From Clostridia bacterium (lineage in GTDB: Bacteria > Bacillota > Clostridia > Christensenellales > DTU072), in assembly GCA_016297005.1 (NCBI GenBank), contig JAEDHK010000006.1, positions 46,925 through 110,924 on the forward strand: DNA of 64,000 nt, given 5' to 3'. Of the stretch, positions 50,885 through 60,889 are shown piece by piece (the first letter of the stretch is position 1; every line of letters begins with the position of its first letter). The notes under the pieces were generated by a model. The model was not told the DNA's origin and searched no databases. It saw nothing but the letters and a program-made list of their open reading frames with translations. The translations under genes and the position numbers were made by a program.

Positions 50885-53800
50885 ATGAAAGCAAAAAAGT
50901 TCTTATTTCTACTGACCGTTTTGTTATTGTTCCTGACAGTCGCCGCTTGTACGACCAAGATGGTGACCGTTTCTTTTTATGCGGACGGAGTATTATATGA
51001 AGAGATTCGGGTAGAAAAGGGAAGTTACGTTGAAGATATACCTCCCGTGCCCGAAAAGCCGGGTTATATCGGCGTGTGGTCGGACAACGAACTCGTCGAA
51101 GTCAACGACGATCTTCGGGTAGACGCCATCTATACGCGAAACAGTTATACCGTAACGTTCCGCGCGGACGGCAGAATAATCGCTACGCGTACCGTCGTCT
51201 CCGGCAAAACGATCTCGAATATCCCCGACGTTCCGGAGAAGGAAGGTTATTCGGGGGCATGGAGTATTTCTCAAACAGACTTTTCGTCTCTTACTTCCGA
51301 TACCGTTGTCGACGCCGTGTACACGCGACTTGACGTTTACGTTACGTTCTACAAAAATTCTTTTACCTACGCCGTTGCGCCTGTAAAAACGGGGAACCCG
51401 GTAGAACCGAACACCTATTACGTGCTTACCGACGACTATGCCCTTACGGAGGACGCCGTTTTCCAAGACGGAGTGACCTATTATACGCGCACGCGCGACT
51501 TTTTCGGGATCATGTCCGCAGAAGAGGGCAAGCTGGTCGGGTCCCTCCCCGAACCTCCCGCACAAGAGGGCTATTCCGTCAAGTGGATGCAAATCAATTC
51601 CACCCCCACCGGAGACATTCTGACTACGCCCGATTTCAACAACGTGGAATCGAGCTTTTCGGTCGTTGCTTATCCCTATATTACCGTTTCTCTCGTCGAT
51701 AATTTTACGAACAGGCGTTCTTCCGTTTCGTACGATATCGGGCAGACCGTTTCTTCCGTGCGTCCGCTCGCCGTGGCGCTGGCCGATTACGAGTTTTACG
51801 CATGGTATCTCGACGAAAGTCTGAAAGAGCCCGTCTCTTTCCCCTGTCTTTTCTCTCATAACGTCACTCTGTATGCCAAGTGGATCGGAACGCGCGCTAC
51901 CGACGGCGTAATGATCGAGGACGGAAAGGTAGTAGGCTATAATGGGACGGCGACCGACGTATATATTCCCATAAAGTATTCCGTCGGAGAAAGTACGGCT
52001 TACGTCACCGGTATTTCCGCCGCCGCGTTTAAAAATTCTTCCGTCGTTTCCGTCAGCATTCCCGCTACGGTGACGGAAATAGGCGACTCGGCCTTTTACG
52101 GTTGTTCTTCTCTCGCTACCGTTCTTTTCCCGGACGGAAATTACGTTCGCACGTACGGAGATTCCGTTTTCCGCGGTTGTTCTTCTTTAAAGAGCTTCGG
52201 CTTTTCGGATAAAACTTCCCGTATCGGCAGTTACGCTTTTTACGGGTGTTCTTCGCTCGTTACGGTCGCCGGGCTGGAAAACAGCGCCCTTGATAAGGCA
52301 GAACGCTTTTTATTCGCGGGGTGCGGCTCCGTTACTTCGCTTTCTTTGCCGGCGGGACTCAGAATTATAGAAGAAAAAGCCTTCTCAGGTATGACGAACG
52401 CGGCGATCGTTTTTGCGGATCAGTCTTCGGTAGAACGTATAGGCAGCTTTGCTTTTGAAAATTGCAAAAAGTTCGTCGGGTTTATGTCCGAAAAAATGAG
52501 AGAAATGGGAGAGTCGCCTTTCCGCGGTTGTTCCTCTCTGACGTCCGCTACCGTTTTCGGCGCCTACAAAACGCCCGTTCTTTTCGGAAAGACGGCGCCC
52601 GAATCGGAAGAAGAAAACGCTTTTTATCCCGTGACCGCAGACGGCTCGACCTATTACGTCCCGAAAGCTCTGTTTAACGTGCTCGTTATCCCGACGCAGA
52701 CGGGCGAGGTGATTACGGACGTATTGTATGATTGTTATACGGTCAAGAACGTGCGTATTGCCGATAGGGCTCAAAAAGTTTCTTCTTACGCTTTCCGCTT
52801 AGAACACTATTTGCCGTCTTCCACTCCCTTCAACGTGTATTTCCCGGAGACGCTGACTTCGATAGCGGCTTACGCTTTTTACAGCCGTAACGATCTTACC
52901 GCCGTCGAACTGCCCATCAGGTTAGAGGAGATCGGCGAATACGCCTTTTCCGGCATCGCTTCTCTTCGGTCGGTTACGCTGGACGCGCATGCGGAACTCG
53001 ACGATATCGGCCGGGACGCTTTTTCCGGTACCTCCTGGTACAATACGTATTCCGGAGTCATAACGCTCGGCAAGGTTGTCCTCGGTATCTCCGAAGAGTA
53101 TTGCAGAAAGGCGACTTATTACGAGATACCCGCCGACAGTTTCCGCTCTTATTCCGTAATCGCACCGTATGCGTTCGCAGGCAATACCGTTTTACAAAAA
53201 ATCACGCTCAGCGATACTATTTCGCGCGTCGGCGATAACGCTTTCGCCGGTTGCACCGCGCTTACTTCTTTTGCGTTTAAAAAGTACGTAGCCACTTCGT
53301 TCCGTCAGCTCGGGACCACCGTGCTCGACGGTTGTTTGAATCTGTACGATCTGACCGTTTGCGAAGATATCGACGCGGATCTTTTGTTTTCTGCCGGTAT
53401 TCCGGATTCTTTGCGTACCCTCAGAATTGAAAACAGTCTTCGTGACGATACGTTGTTTGCGAATACGGAAAGCGGTTTTTGCGCTTCGAGTCTGACAGGA
53501 ACTTCGGTTGCCAATCTTTACGTCGGCGACGGTTTTACGCAAATCGGCGAATGCGCCTTCCGGAACGTGACTTCTCTTGCGTATTTGTCCATATCGGATA
53601 CCGTAACCATGATCGGCGCCAATGCTTTTTCAGGGTGTACCGCATTGGAAGACGTCGTCGGCCTTGCCGGACTTGTTACCGTTTCTCAAAGCGCGTTCGA
53701 CGGTTGTTCCGTTCTCGCGACCTTTGCGTTTGCGCCCGGCCTGACCGAAATAGGCGACTATGCCTTCCGCGATTGCGCCTTTTCTTCCTTTACCGCGCCC

Positions 53801-56800
53801 GCCGCTTTGTCGAATATAGGAGAATCGGCGTTCGACGGTTGCTCTTCTTTAAAGACCGCCGTTCTGAATGATAGAATCGTATCGGTTGGGGACTATGCTT
53901 TCCGTGACTGCGACTTGTCCGAATTGACTTTACCCGCGTCCGTTTCTTTCTTAACGGAAGAAAACGAATTTGTCGGAGAACAGATGCTCGCCGGCAATAC
54001 GTCGTTTAAATCTCTTACTCTGTATACCGGCGTTACCGCCGCACGCCTGTTCGGCGCCGTCGTTCCGACCACGTTCGTTCGCGTTCTCGTCAATAATTGC
54101 GCCCTCGCGGACGATCAATTCAATGGTCTTTCCACGATTATGACGGTCAATCTCTCGAACGTTACGGCTATCGGCGACAGAGCGTTTTTCGGGTGCTCTT
54201 CTTTACAGCATATCGTCGTGCCTTCATCCGTTGTTTCGATCGGAGAAAGCGCATTCGAGGGTTGCTCGTCGCTTAATTCCTGTCAGATCGACACGGCCGG
54301 CACCGTCCTTACCGCCGTAAATAAGAAAGCGTTCAAAAACTGCTCTTCCTTAAAATACGTCGTATTCCCGAATACGGTAACGCAAGGCGATTGGACGGAA
54401 ATCTTTTCCGGATGCGCTTCGCTCGTCAATACCAATATACCTTCCGCAATCGTTGAAATCGGAGCATACGCCTATTGCGGTTGCGAAAAACTGAGTTCTC
54501 TTCGCATGCATAATAACGTTGAGAAGATCGGAGACTCCGCCTTTAAAGATTGCCTTTTGTTGGAACTGGATAACGTCTCTTTTGACGCCCTTTCGAGTAT
54601 CGGAGAAAACGCTTTCGAAAATTGCGAAAAACTGACCAACTTTCGTGCCGAAAACGTGGATTTTATCGGGGAGAACGCTTATAAAAATTGTCTTTCTCTG
54701 ACGGAGATTACCGTAGGAGAAAACGCCGTTTCTTACTATGCGGGGACGGAAATACTTTCCGGTCTTTCCGTCATAAACGTTGCCGCACACGTCGGCGCCG
54801 TCGACGTGGATACCTATCTTACCGGTTGCACGTCGGTTTCTTCCGTCGTCGTTTACAGCGAAAACAGTGCTTTCCCCGCACGTTCTTTTGCAGAAAAACT
54901 AAATGATCTGACCTCGAACAAGGGGATTACGTTCCTATCCGTTCCGTTGTACGAAAACTTGGGTTCGGTCGTGCAAAACGTATTTTGTAAGCCCTCTCAG
55001 ATGTCGTTCGAGTTCTCGTACGACGAAGAAAAACGCACGGCGACTATCGTTGGTTTGGCTTCCGATAGCTCAGCCGATCGGTACGTTTATTTGCCGGAGT
55101 CGGTGACGAGAGACGACAAATCGTATCTCGTTACCGCCATCGGGGGCAGCGCTTTCTTCGGTTCTCATTTCAGCTACGTGGTCATTCCTTCTTCCGTTAC
55201 GGAAATAGGCAACGCCGCTTTTTCTCAATCAAGCGTAGAAACCGTCGTATTCGAGAGCGGCAGTAAGTGCCTTATCATCGGCGATAACGCTTTTAAAGAA
55301 AGCGCCGTGACCGCTATATCGGTTCCCAGCTCGGTAGAAAAGATCGGCGGTTCCGCATTCGACGGATGCGCTTCGCTGAGCCGCGTATCTTTCTTTGCGG
55401 GCAGTAATTTACGCATGATCGGCGATAATGCCTTTAACGGAACGACTTCTCTTACCTCCGTCATCTTTACCGGACCGATACAATACGTCGGTTCTTCCGC
55501 ATTTTCCGGATCGGGCGTTCGGACCGTTGATTTCGGGTCGCTCGCAACCTTTACCGGTGTCAGCGAGTACGCATTCGCTTCTTCTCGACTGGAAAACGTC
55601 GTTTTACCCGATACCGTACAAAGAGTGGAAGAGGGGGCTTTTTCCGGTTTCGCCGGAGAATCGTTTGTTTGCCCCGACCGTCTTTCTTACATCGGGGCGA
55701 AAGCATTTTATAAGGCCAACGCCATGAAAAACTTTACTTTTGCTTCCGGTATGCTTTCTATCGGCAGCGAAGCGTTCTATGGTAATTCGGAATTAGAAAA
55801 AATTATACTGCCGGACGGTCTTACGAGCGTCGGCGCTTCGGCCTTTGCGGGATGTGAAAAAGTAACCTCTCTTACGATCGGGACGGAACTGAAAAGCGTC
55901 GGCGTCAGCGCCTTTGACGGATTATTGCGCCTTGCGCTCATCGAATATAACGCGCGACTGCTTTCCGACCTTTCTATAGATAACAACGTCTTCCGCAACG
56001 GCGGCGTTTCCGGCACGGGTATCAGCGTGCTTTTTGGACAAAACGTTACCGCATTGCCGAATAACTTATTCTATTCTTCCGTCATAGAATCCGAACTTCC
56101 AAAGATCGATAGCGTTCAATTCTGCGGTACGCCCATGATTGAGACCATCGGCGAAAACGCTTTCCGCGGCGATAAAAATTTATGCGCGATCGTTCTTCCC
56201 GCAACGATACTTTTTATTGGGTCGGGCGCCTTTGTAGGCTGCGAGAACGCGGTCATAGAATCCGAAAGCGCAAAGATGGGAAAAGGCTGGGCGCTCGATT
56301 ATAAAGATAACGATAACAACGTGCTGTTCGGCGCGCGCAATAAACGCTCGGGCGACTACTCTTACGTCTTATACGACGACGGTGCTGTCGTTACCGATTA
56401 TTTCGGCGGAAGCGACGTTACCGTTCCGTCTTTACTGGAGGGTAAGCCCGTCTTTGCTACCGGCGTTACTTTTGAAGATGGAACCGCGAGATTTATCGTC
56501 CTGCCCGATACCGTTATTCTGCCCGGCAGTTACGACGGTTGTTCTTCTCTTGTTGGTATCACGATGCAGGAAGGCCCGCTCGCCATTGCGAAAAAAGCTT
56601 TCAACGGCTGTTCTTCCTTGCTCTATTTCAAGTTGCCCGGTTCTGTCGTTACGATAGGCGACGGCGCTTTTTCCGGGTGCGACGCTCTTTCCACCGTATA
56701 CCTTTCCAATACGCAAACGGTAGAAAAAATGAAGACGGAAAAGCTCTCCGAAACTTGCGGAGGACTCTTCAATTCGGCGCAATCGGTTTATATCCACTCG

Positions 56801-59800
56801 TCGCTCGACGTGACTTTGCCGGCGTCTATGATCGTGAAAAACGATACGACGAGGACGTATAATAAAGTGCTTTCGGACTTGAATGGTTACGCCGTCTGGT
56901 CCACCTTGTACTGGCGTTCTTCTTCGGCTGTTTCCGCGACATACGTTTATCTTTTGAACGACTGGACGCCGGACAGCGAGCACGACGAAATCTCTTCTCG
57001 CTATAACCTCTTCGTGGAAGGCATCGGCGCAATGAAAGAATACGGCAATTCTTTATTGATCCCGTGGAGAGAGTATTCTTCTTTGATCGGCACCGTTACC
57101 ATCGGAAGAAACGTCACCTCTTTGGGCAGGTACGCCTTTAAGGAAATGTTGAATCTGACCGAAGTCCGCTTTATGGCCGAAGCCTGTGAAGACAGCGACG
57201 CGTCGAAGCAGATTTTTAGCTCGGAAGAGAACGCAACCGGAAGCGGCTTTAAATTAGTCGTCGGGAATAACGTCACAACGTTACCGTCTTATCTTTTTTA
57301 CGGAAACAGGTACCTTTCTGCTATTGAATGGAATTCCGACAGACTCAGAACGATCGGCACAAGCGCGTTCGAAGGCTGTACGGGACTGATCTCCGTATCT
57401 ATACCCAATTGCGTCACGTATATCGGCGCGCGCGCGTTTTTCGGATGCTCGAAGGCAGAAACGCTTACGATAGGCCAGGGCGTAAAATCGTTCGGAAACG
57501 CGGCTTTCGGCGACTTCGGCGCGGATATGGACGGCTTCTATCTCCAACAAATTTATTACAACGCATTGTCTGCGGAGAACGAATTGTCGGACGTCTTTTC
57601 GAGCAGCTATAAGCTGGGCGCAAACGATACGGGAACGGAACTCGTCGTACATAAGAGCGTTTTGTCCGTTCCGGACTATCTGTTCTGCGGTTTCGACCGT
57701 CTGATCCAGATTACCTTTGCGGGCGAAAGCTCCGTCCGTTCCATCGGGCAATATTCTTTTGAAAACTGCGTCAACTTGCGTTCCGTTTCGGTGCCGCTTT
57801 CCGTGACGACGATCGGTCGTCGCGCCTTCGCCGGTTGTACATTGCTTTCCGCTATCGATTTTGCCGATAATAATAAGATCAGCTTTATCGGAGAAAAGGC
57901 TTTTTACGATACGCAATACTATAATCTCGATTCGGGCTCGGTGTCCAACTGGGTCGACGGTGTTCTGTACATGAACGGCAGAAAATTCTTATTGGAAGCC
58001 CGTTCTTCGATCGGCGAAGATTATGCCGTTCTGGAAGGAACGGACGTCATTGCCGAAAAGGCGTTCGCGTCGAACGCGTATTTACGTTATATCACCATTC
58101 CGTCGTCGGTGGACGTTATTTGTTCCGAAGCATTCGTCAATTGCGTGTCTTTAAAGACGGTCTTTATTGTCAGCTCGGTCGTTATTTCCGGATTGTCCAC
58201 CCGAGAGTCGCAAGGAGAACTCTGTAAGAACGCGACCGTTATTTATTGTCGTTCCGATCTGTTGAAGAACGGGAATACGAAAGTAGGCGAGTATCTTTCC
58301 GATACTTTCCATTTAGCCGAAACGGACACGTTACGTAACGGCAATCAATATTACAGCTTCACGAAGTTGTATTGGCAATGCGCGAAGCAAGAAACTGAGT
58401 CCACCGTTTACGCTTATCTTCTTAACGACTTTACTCATTCGGGGTATTATCGTATGGAAGTAGCCGGCGTCGGAGAAATGACCGATTATTCCTCTCGTAC
58501 GGCGCCGTGGTATTCTTTTGAAGACGTCGATTACAGTACTCTTATCACTACCGTTACGTTCGGCAAGGCTGTTACTTCCGTCGGTAATTACGCTTTTCGT
58601 TCGTTTACGAAACTGGATAACGTCATTTATAACAACTCGGACGCGCTTGCTTCTATCGGCGACTTTGCTTTTGCAGGATGTTCCTCTTTGACTAAGATAG
58701 AAATCGGAAAAGCCGTCACGCACCTCGGAAAAGGCGCTTTCAGCGCTTGCGGATCGGTCGTTAAGATCTCTTTCAACGCCGTTGCTTGCGAAGATCTGAC
58801 TGCCGATAACAACGTGTTCTACGGGGTAGGAGCCGACGGCGACGGAGCGGTGCTTGAAATCGACAACGAGGTTTTATGCGTGCCGGCATATCTCTGCTAT
58901 CCGGCCATCTCGTCCAACGCCCCTCCCAAGATCATTGAGATCAAGTTTCTGAACGGTATCGGCAACCAATGCGCTTCGGTCGGAGACTTCGCTTTCGCTT
59001 ACTGCGAAGACGTTCGTTCTCTCACGATGGACGGCAATAGTCTGAAAATCATCGGAGAGGGAGCGTTCTACTCTTGTAAAAAGTTATCCGCGCTGACCAT
59101 TCCTTCCGGTGTGATTTCTATTGCCTATAACGCATTCGGTATGTGCGTAAACGTCGGGCAAATAACCCTTCGCGCCTCCGATTGCACCGTCGACAGCCGT
59201 GGCGTCTTTTATATGGTAGGAAGAGAAGTCGCCGCCGGCGTAATCGTTTCTTTTACCGATACGGTACGCGTTGTTCCCGAGCGTTTCTTGTACAATGCGG
59301 AAGATACCGCAAACGGGGCTAAGGTCACGTTAATTAACTTCCCCGAAGACGATAAGAGCCGTTGCGAGGTTATTAAAAAGCTTGCTTTCGGCTATTGCTC
59401 CGAGTTTACGTCGTTAACTTTGCCGAAGACTCTTACGACCATAGAAGAGGGCGCGTTTTATGGATGCACCTCCTTGAAGACTTTCGTGACGCCGTTTATC
59501 GGCGGCGTATCGAATGCGGTCTCCGCTTCGTATAATACGATGTTCGGATACGTCTTCCATACCGATACGGAGGACCCCGATGACGCTCATGTCGGCATGA
59601 CCTTGACGACTCAGAGCTATAACGGTATTGATAAGTTAAATTACTATATTCCGGATAGCATACAATACGTTACGGTTACCCATTATACCAATATTTATTA
59701 CGGCGCATTCCAAAATTGCGTCAATATCATCAACGTGGAAACGCAGCTTTCTTCGATCGAAATGATCGTCGATGAAGAGCAAAACGTCGCCGTCAATAAC

Positions 59801-60877
59801 GGGTATCTGATCGGCGCTTACGCTTTCTCCGGATGCGAGGCTTTGAGTTTCGTTTCTATGACGGACGCCTTGACCGAGATAGGCGCAGGCGCGTTTAAAG
59901 ACTGTATTAATTTGTCCCTCGTTACCGTTCCTCTTCGCGTAACGAAGATCGGCGCGTCCGCCTTTGCAAATACGCAAAAACTTCGTAACGTCAACTTCAA
60001 CGCTCAGTTCTGCGACGATTTTGAAGAAGGGTCGGACGTGTTCCTCGACGCGGGCAAGATGCAATCCGGCATTGTCCTGACTGTCGGCAACGCCGTTCGC
60101 AAAATACCGGCCTACTTCTTCGAAACTTCCGGAGAAAGTAAGCTGAGCGAAATGAAGATGGTCAGCGTCGCCTCTGCAACGTTGCAAAGTATCGGCCGTA
60201 ACGCTTTCAATAACTGTGTAAATCTTACGTCGCTGTCTTTGCCCGGTACCGTCACGCAGATCGGACAAAACGCTTTTACGAAGACCGGGTTCTATAACTC
60301 GCCGAATAATTGGAGAGGGAGCGCCTTGTATTACGAAAGTTCTGCATATAAGTATCTGCTTGCGTATAATACTGAAACGGGAGACGGCTCGTACACCGTC
60401 CTCAACGACACCCGCGTTATTGCCGACGCCGCTTTTATGGAGTCGACCGTTATCAGAGACGTTACTTTGCCCGAGTCCCTCGTTACGATCGGCGTCAATG
60501 CCTTTTCGGAATGTAAAAACCTCGGACAAGTCGTTTTCCGCGTAAACGAGAACACCAGGGAGTCGGCTCTTACCACCATTGGCGCGGGTGCGTTCAGAAA
60601 CTGTAAGTTGCTCGAGGAAATTACCATAACGAAAAACGTAGAGGCGATCGGAGACGAGGCGTTTGACGGATGCGCCGCGCTTACCGTCGTGCGTATCGAC
60701 AGCGTTGCGGTCAGCTCTTCCGTTTCTACGGAATCCGCCGCCGGTTATCTGTGTAATCATGCAAGATACGTTTACGTGCACGAGAGCATCAGCACCGAAA
60801 ATACGGGTACATATATCAGAACGAGATATATTTCGCGCGAAAATCAAAACGGTTATAATATGTTTGAAAAGAGATAA
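50885..60877 (+). CDS. Giant (3,330-residue) BspA-like leucine-rich-repeat lipoprotein
   Basis: Start at 50885, with GGAGAG nine bases upstream and the signal peptide directly following. The longest frame starts inside the promoter. The lipobox VAAC gives Cys22. Two InlB-like units (~25-145, FYADGVLYEEIRVEKG and FRADGRIIATRTVVSG) are followed by a YY module (~160-205) and a third InlB-like unit ending TLYAKW (~330). From ~345 to the end there are dozens of LRR_5 repeats (IGDSAFYGCSSL, IGENAFENCEKL). At least six ~45-residue inserts of FNA..C.D......VF type and three copies of an LNDW/PW cassette interrupt them. There is no C-terminal anchor. Adhesion to host, mucin or other bacteria is inferred from BspA. 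The next gene follows after 12 bases. Confidence 0.9.
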   Translation: MKAKKFLFLLTVLLLFLTVAACTTKMVTVSFYADGVLYEEIRVEKGSYVEDIPPVPEKPGYIGVWSDNELVEVNDDLRVDAIYTRNSYTVTFRADGRIIATRTVVSGKTISNIPDVPEKEGYSGAWSISQTDFSSLTSDTVVDAVYTRLDVYVTFYKNSFTYAVAPVKTGNPVEPNTYYVLTDDYALTEDAVFQDGVTYYTRTRDFFGIMSAEEGKLVGSLPEPPAQEGYSVKWMQINSTPTGDILTTPDFNNVESSFSVVAYPYITVSLVDNFTNRRSSVSYDIGQTVSSVRPLAVALADYEFYAWYLDESLKEPVSFPCLFSHNVTLYAKWIGTRATDGVMIEDGKVVGYNGTATDVYIPIKYSVGESTAYVTGISAAAFKNSSVVSVSIPATVTEIGDSAFYGCSSLATVLFPDGNYVRTYGDSVFRGCSSLKSFGFSDKTSRIGSYAFYGCSSLVTVAGLENSALDKAERFLFAGCGSVTSLSLPAGLRIIEEKAFSGMTNAAIVFADQSSVERIGSFAFENCKKFVGFMSEKMREMGESPFRGCSSLTSATVFGAYKTPVLFGKTAPESEEENAFYPVTADGSTYYVPKALFNVLVIPTQTGEVITDVLYDCYTVKNVRIADRAQKVSSYAFRLEHYLPSSTPFNVYFPETLTSIAAYAFYSRNDLTAVELPIRLEEIGEYAFSGIASLRSVTLDAHAELDDIGRDAFSGTSWYNTYSGVITLGKVVLGISEEYCRKATYYEIPADSFRSYSVIAPYAFAGNTVLQKITLSDTISRVGDNAFAGCTALTSFAFKKYVATSFRQLGTTVLDGCLNLYDLTVCEDIDADLLFSAGIPDSLRTLRIENSLRDDTLFANTESGFCASSLTGTSVANLYVGDGFTQIGECAFRNVTSLAYLSISDTVTMIGANAFSGCTALEDVVGLAGLVTVSQSAFDGCSVLATFAFAPGLTEIGDYAFRDCAFSSFTAPAALSNIGESAFDGCSSLKTAVLNDRIVSVGDYAFRDCDLSELTLPASVSFLTEENEFVGEQMLAGNTSFKSLTLYTGVTAARLFGAVVPTTFVRVLVNNCALADDQFNGLSTIMTVNLSNVTAIGDRAFFGCSSLQHIVVPSSVVSIGESAFEGCSSLNSCQIDTAGTVLTAVNKKAFKNCSSLKYVVFPNTVTQGDWTEIFSGCASLVNTNIPSAIVEIGAYAYCGCEKLSSLRMHNNVEKIGDSAFKDCLLLELDNVSFDALSSIGENAFENCEKLTNFRAENVDFIGENAYKNCLSLTEITVGENAVSYYAGTEILSGLSVINVAAHVGAVDVDTYLTGCTSVSSVVVYSENSAFPARSFAEKLNDLTSNKGITFLSVPLYENLGSVVQNVFCKPSQMSFEFSYDEEKRTATIVGLASDSSADRYVYLPESVTRDDKSYLVTAIGGSAFFGSHFSYVVIPSSVTEIGNAAFSQSSVETVVFESGSKCLIIGDNAFKESAVTAISVPSSVEKIGGSAFDGCASLSRVSFFAGSNLRMIGDNAFNGTTSLTSVIFTGPIQYVGSSAFSGSGVRTVDFGSLATFTGVSEYAFASSRLENVVLPDTVQRVEEGAFSGFAGESFVCPDRLSYIGAKAFYKANAMKNFTFASGMLSIGSEAFYGNSELEKIILPDGLTSVGASAFAGCEKVTSLTIGTELKSVGVSAFDGLLRLALIEYNARLLSDLSIDNNVFRNGGVSGTGISVLFGQNVTALPNNLFYSSVIESELPKIDSVQFCGTPMIETIGENAFRGDKNLCAIVLPATILFIGSGAFVGCENAVIESESAKMGKGWALDYKDNDNNVLFGARNKRSGDYSYVLYDDGAVVTDYFGGSDVTVPSLLEGKPVFATGVTFEDGTARFIVLPDTVILPGSYDGCSSLVGITMQEGPLAIAKKAFNGCSSLLYFKLPGSVVTIGDGAFSGCDALSTVYLSNTQTVEKMKTEKLSETCGGLFNSAQSVYIHSSLDVTLPASMIVKNDTTRTYNKVLSDLNGYAVWSTLYWRSSSAVSATYVYLLNDWTPDSEHDEISSRYNLFVEGIGAMKEYGNSLLIPWREYSSLIGTVTIGRNVTSLGRYAFKEMLNLTEVRFMAEACEDSDASKQIFSSEENATGSGFKLVVGNNVTTLPSYLFYGNRYLSAIEWNSDRLRTIGTSAFEGCTGLISVSIPNCVTYIGARAFFGCSKAETLTIGQGVKSFGNAAFGDFGADMDGFYLQQIYYNALSAENELSDVFSSSYKLGANDTGTELVVHKSVLSVPDYLFCGFDRLIQITFAGESSVRSIGQYSFENCVNLRSVSVPLSVTTIGRRAFAGCTLLSAIDFADNNKISFIGEKAFYDTQYYNLDSGSVSNWVDGVLYMNGRKFLLEARSSIGEDYAVLEGTDVIAEKAFASNAYLRYITIPSSVDVICSEAFVNCVSLKTVFIVSSVVISGLSTRESQGELCKNATVIYCRSDLLKNGNTKVGEYLSDTFHLAETDTLRNGNQYYSFTKLYWQCAKQETESTVYAYLLNDFTHSGYYRMEVAGVGEMTDYSSRTAPWYSFEDVDYSTLITTVTFGKAVTSVGNYAFRSFTKLDNVIYNNSDALASIGDFAFAGCSSLTKIEIGKAVTHLGKGAFSACGSVVKISFNAVACEDLTADNNVFYGVGADGDGAVLEIDNEVLCVPAYLCYPAISSNAPPKIIEIKFLNGIGNQCASVGDFAFAYCEDVRSLTMDGNSLKIIGEGAFYSCKKLSALTIPSGVISIAYNAFGMCVNVGQITLRASDCTVDSRGVFYMVGREVAAGVIVSFTDTVRVVPERFLYNAEDTANGAKVTLINFPEDDKSRCEVIKKLAFGYCSEFTSLTLPKTLTTIEEGAFYGCTSLKTFVTPFIGGVSNAVSASYNTMFGYVFHTDTEDPDDAHVGMTLTTQSYNGIDKLNYYIPDSIQYVTVTHYTNIYYGAFQNCVNIINVETQLSSIEMIVDEEQNVAVNNGYLIGAYAFSGCEALSFVSMTDALTEIGAGAFKDCINLSLVTVPLRVTKIGASAFANTQKLRNVNFNAQFCDDFEEGSDVFLDAGKMQSGIVLTVGNAVRKIPAYFFETSGESKLSEMKMVSVASATLQSIGRNAFNNCVNLTSLSLPGTVTQIGQNAFTKTGFYNSPNNWRGSALYYESSAYKYLLAYNTETGDGSYTVLNDTRVIADAAFMESTVIRDVTLPESLVTIGVNAFSECKNLGQVVFRVNENTRESALTTIGAGAFRNCKLLEEITITKNVEAIGDEAFDGCAALTVVRIDSVAVSSSVSTESAAGYLCNHARYVYVHESISTENTGTYIRTRYISRENQNGYNMFEKR

Positions 60878-60889
60878 AAGGAGAAGAAA

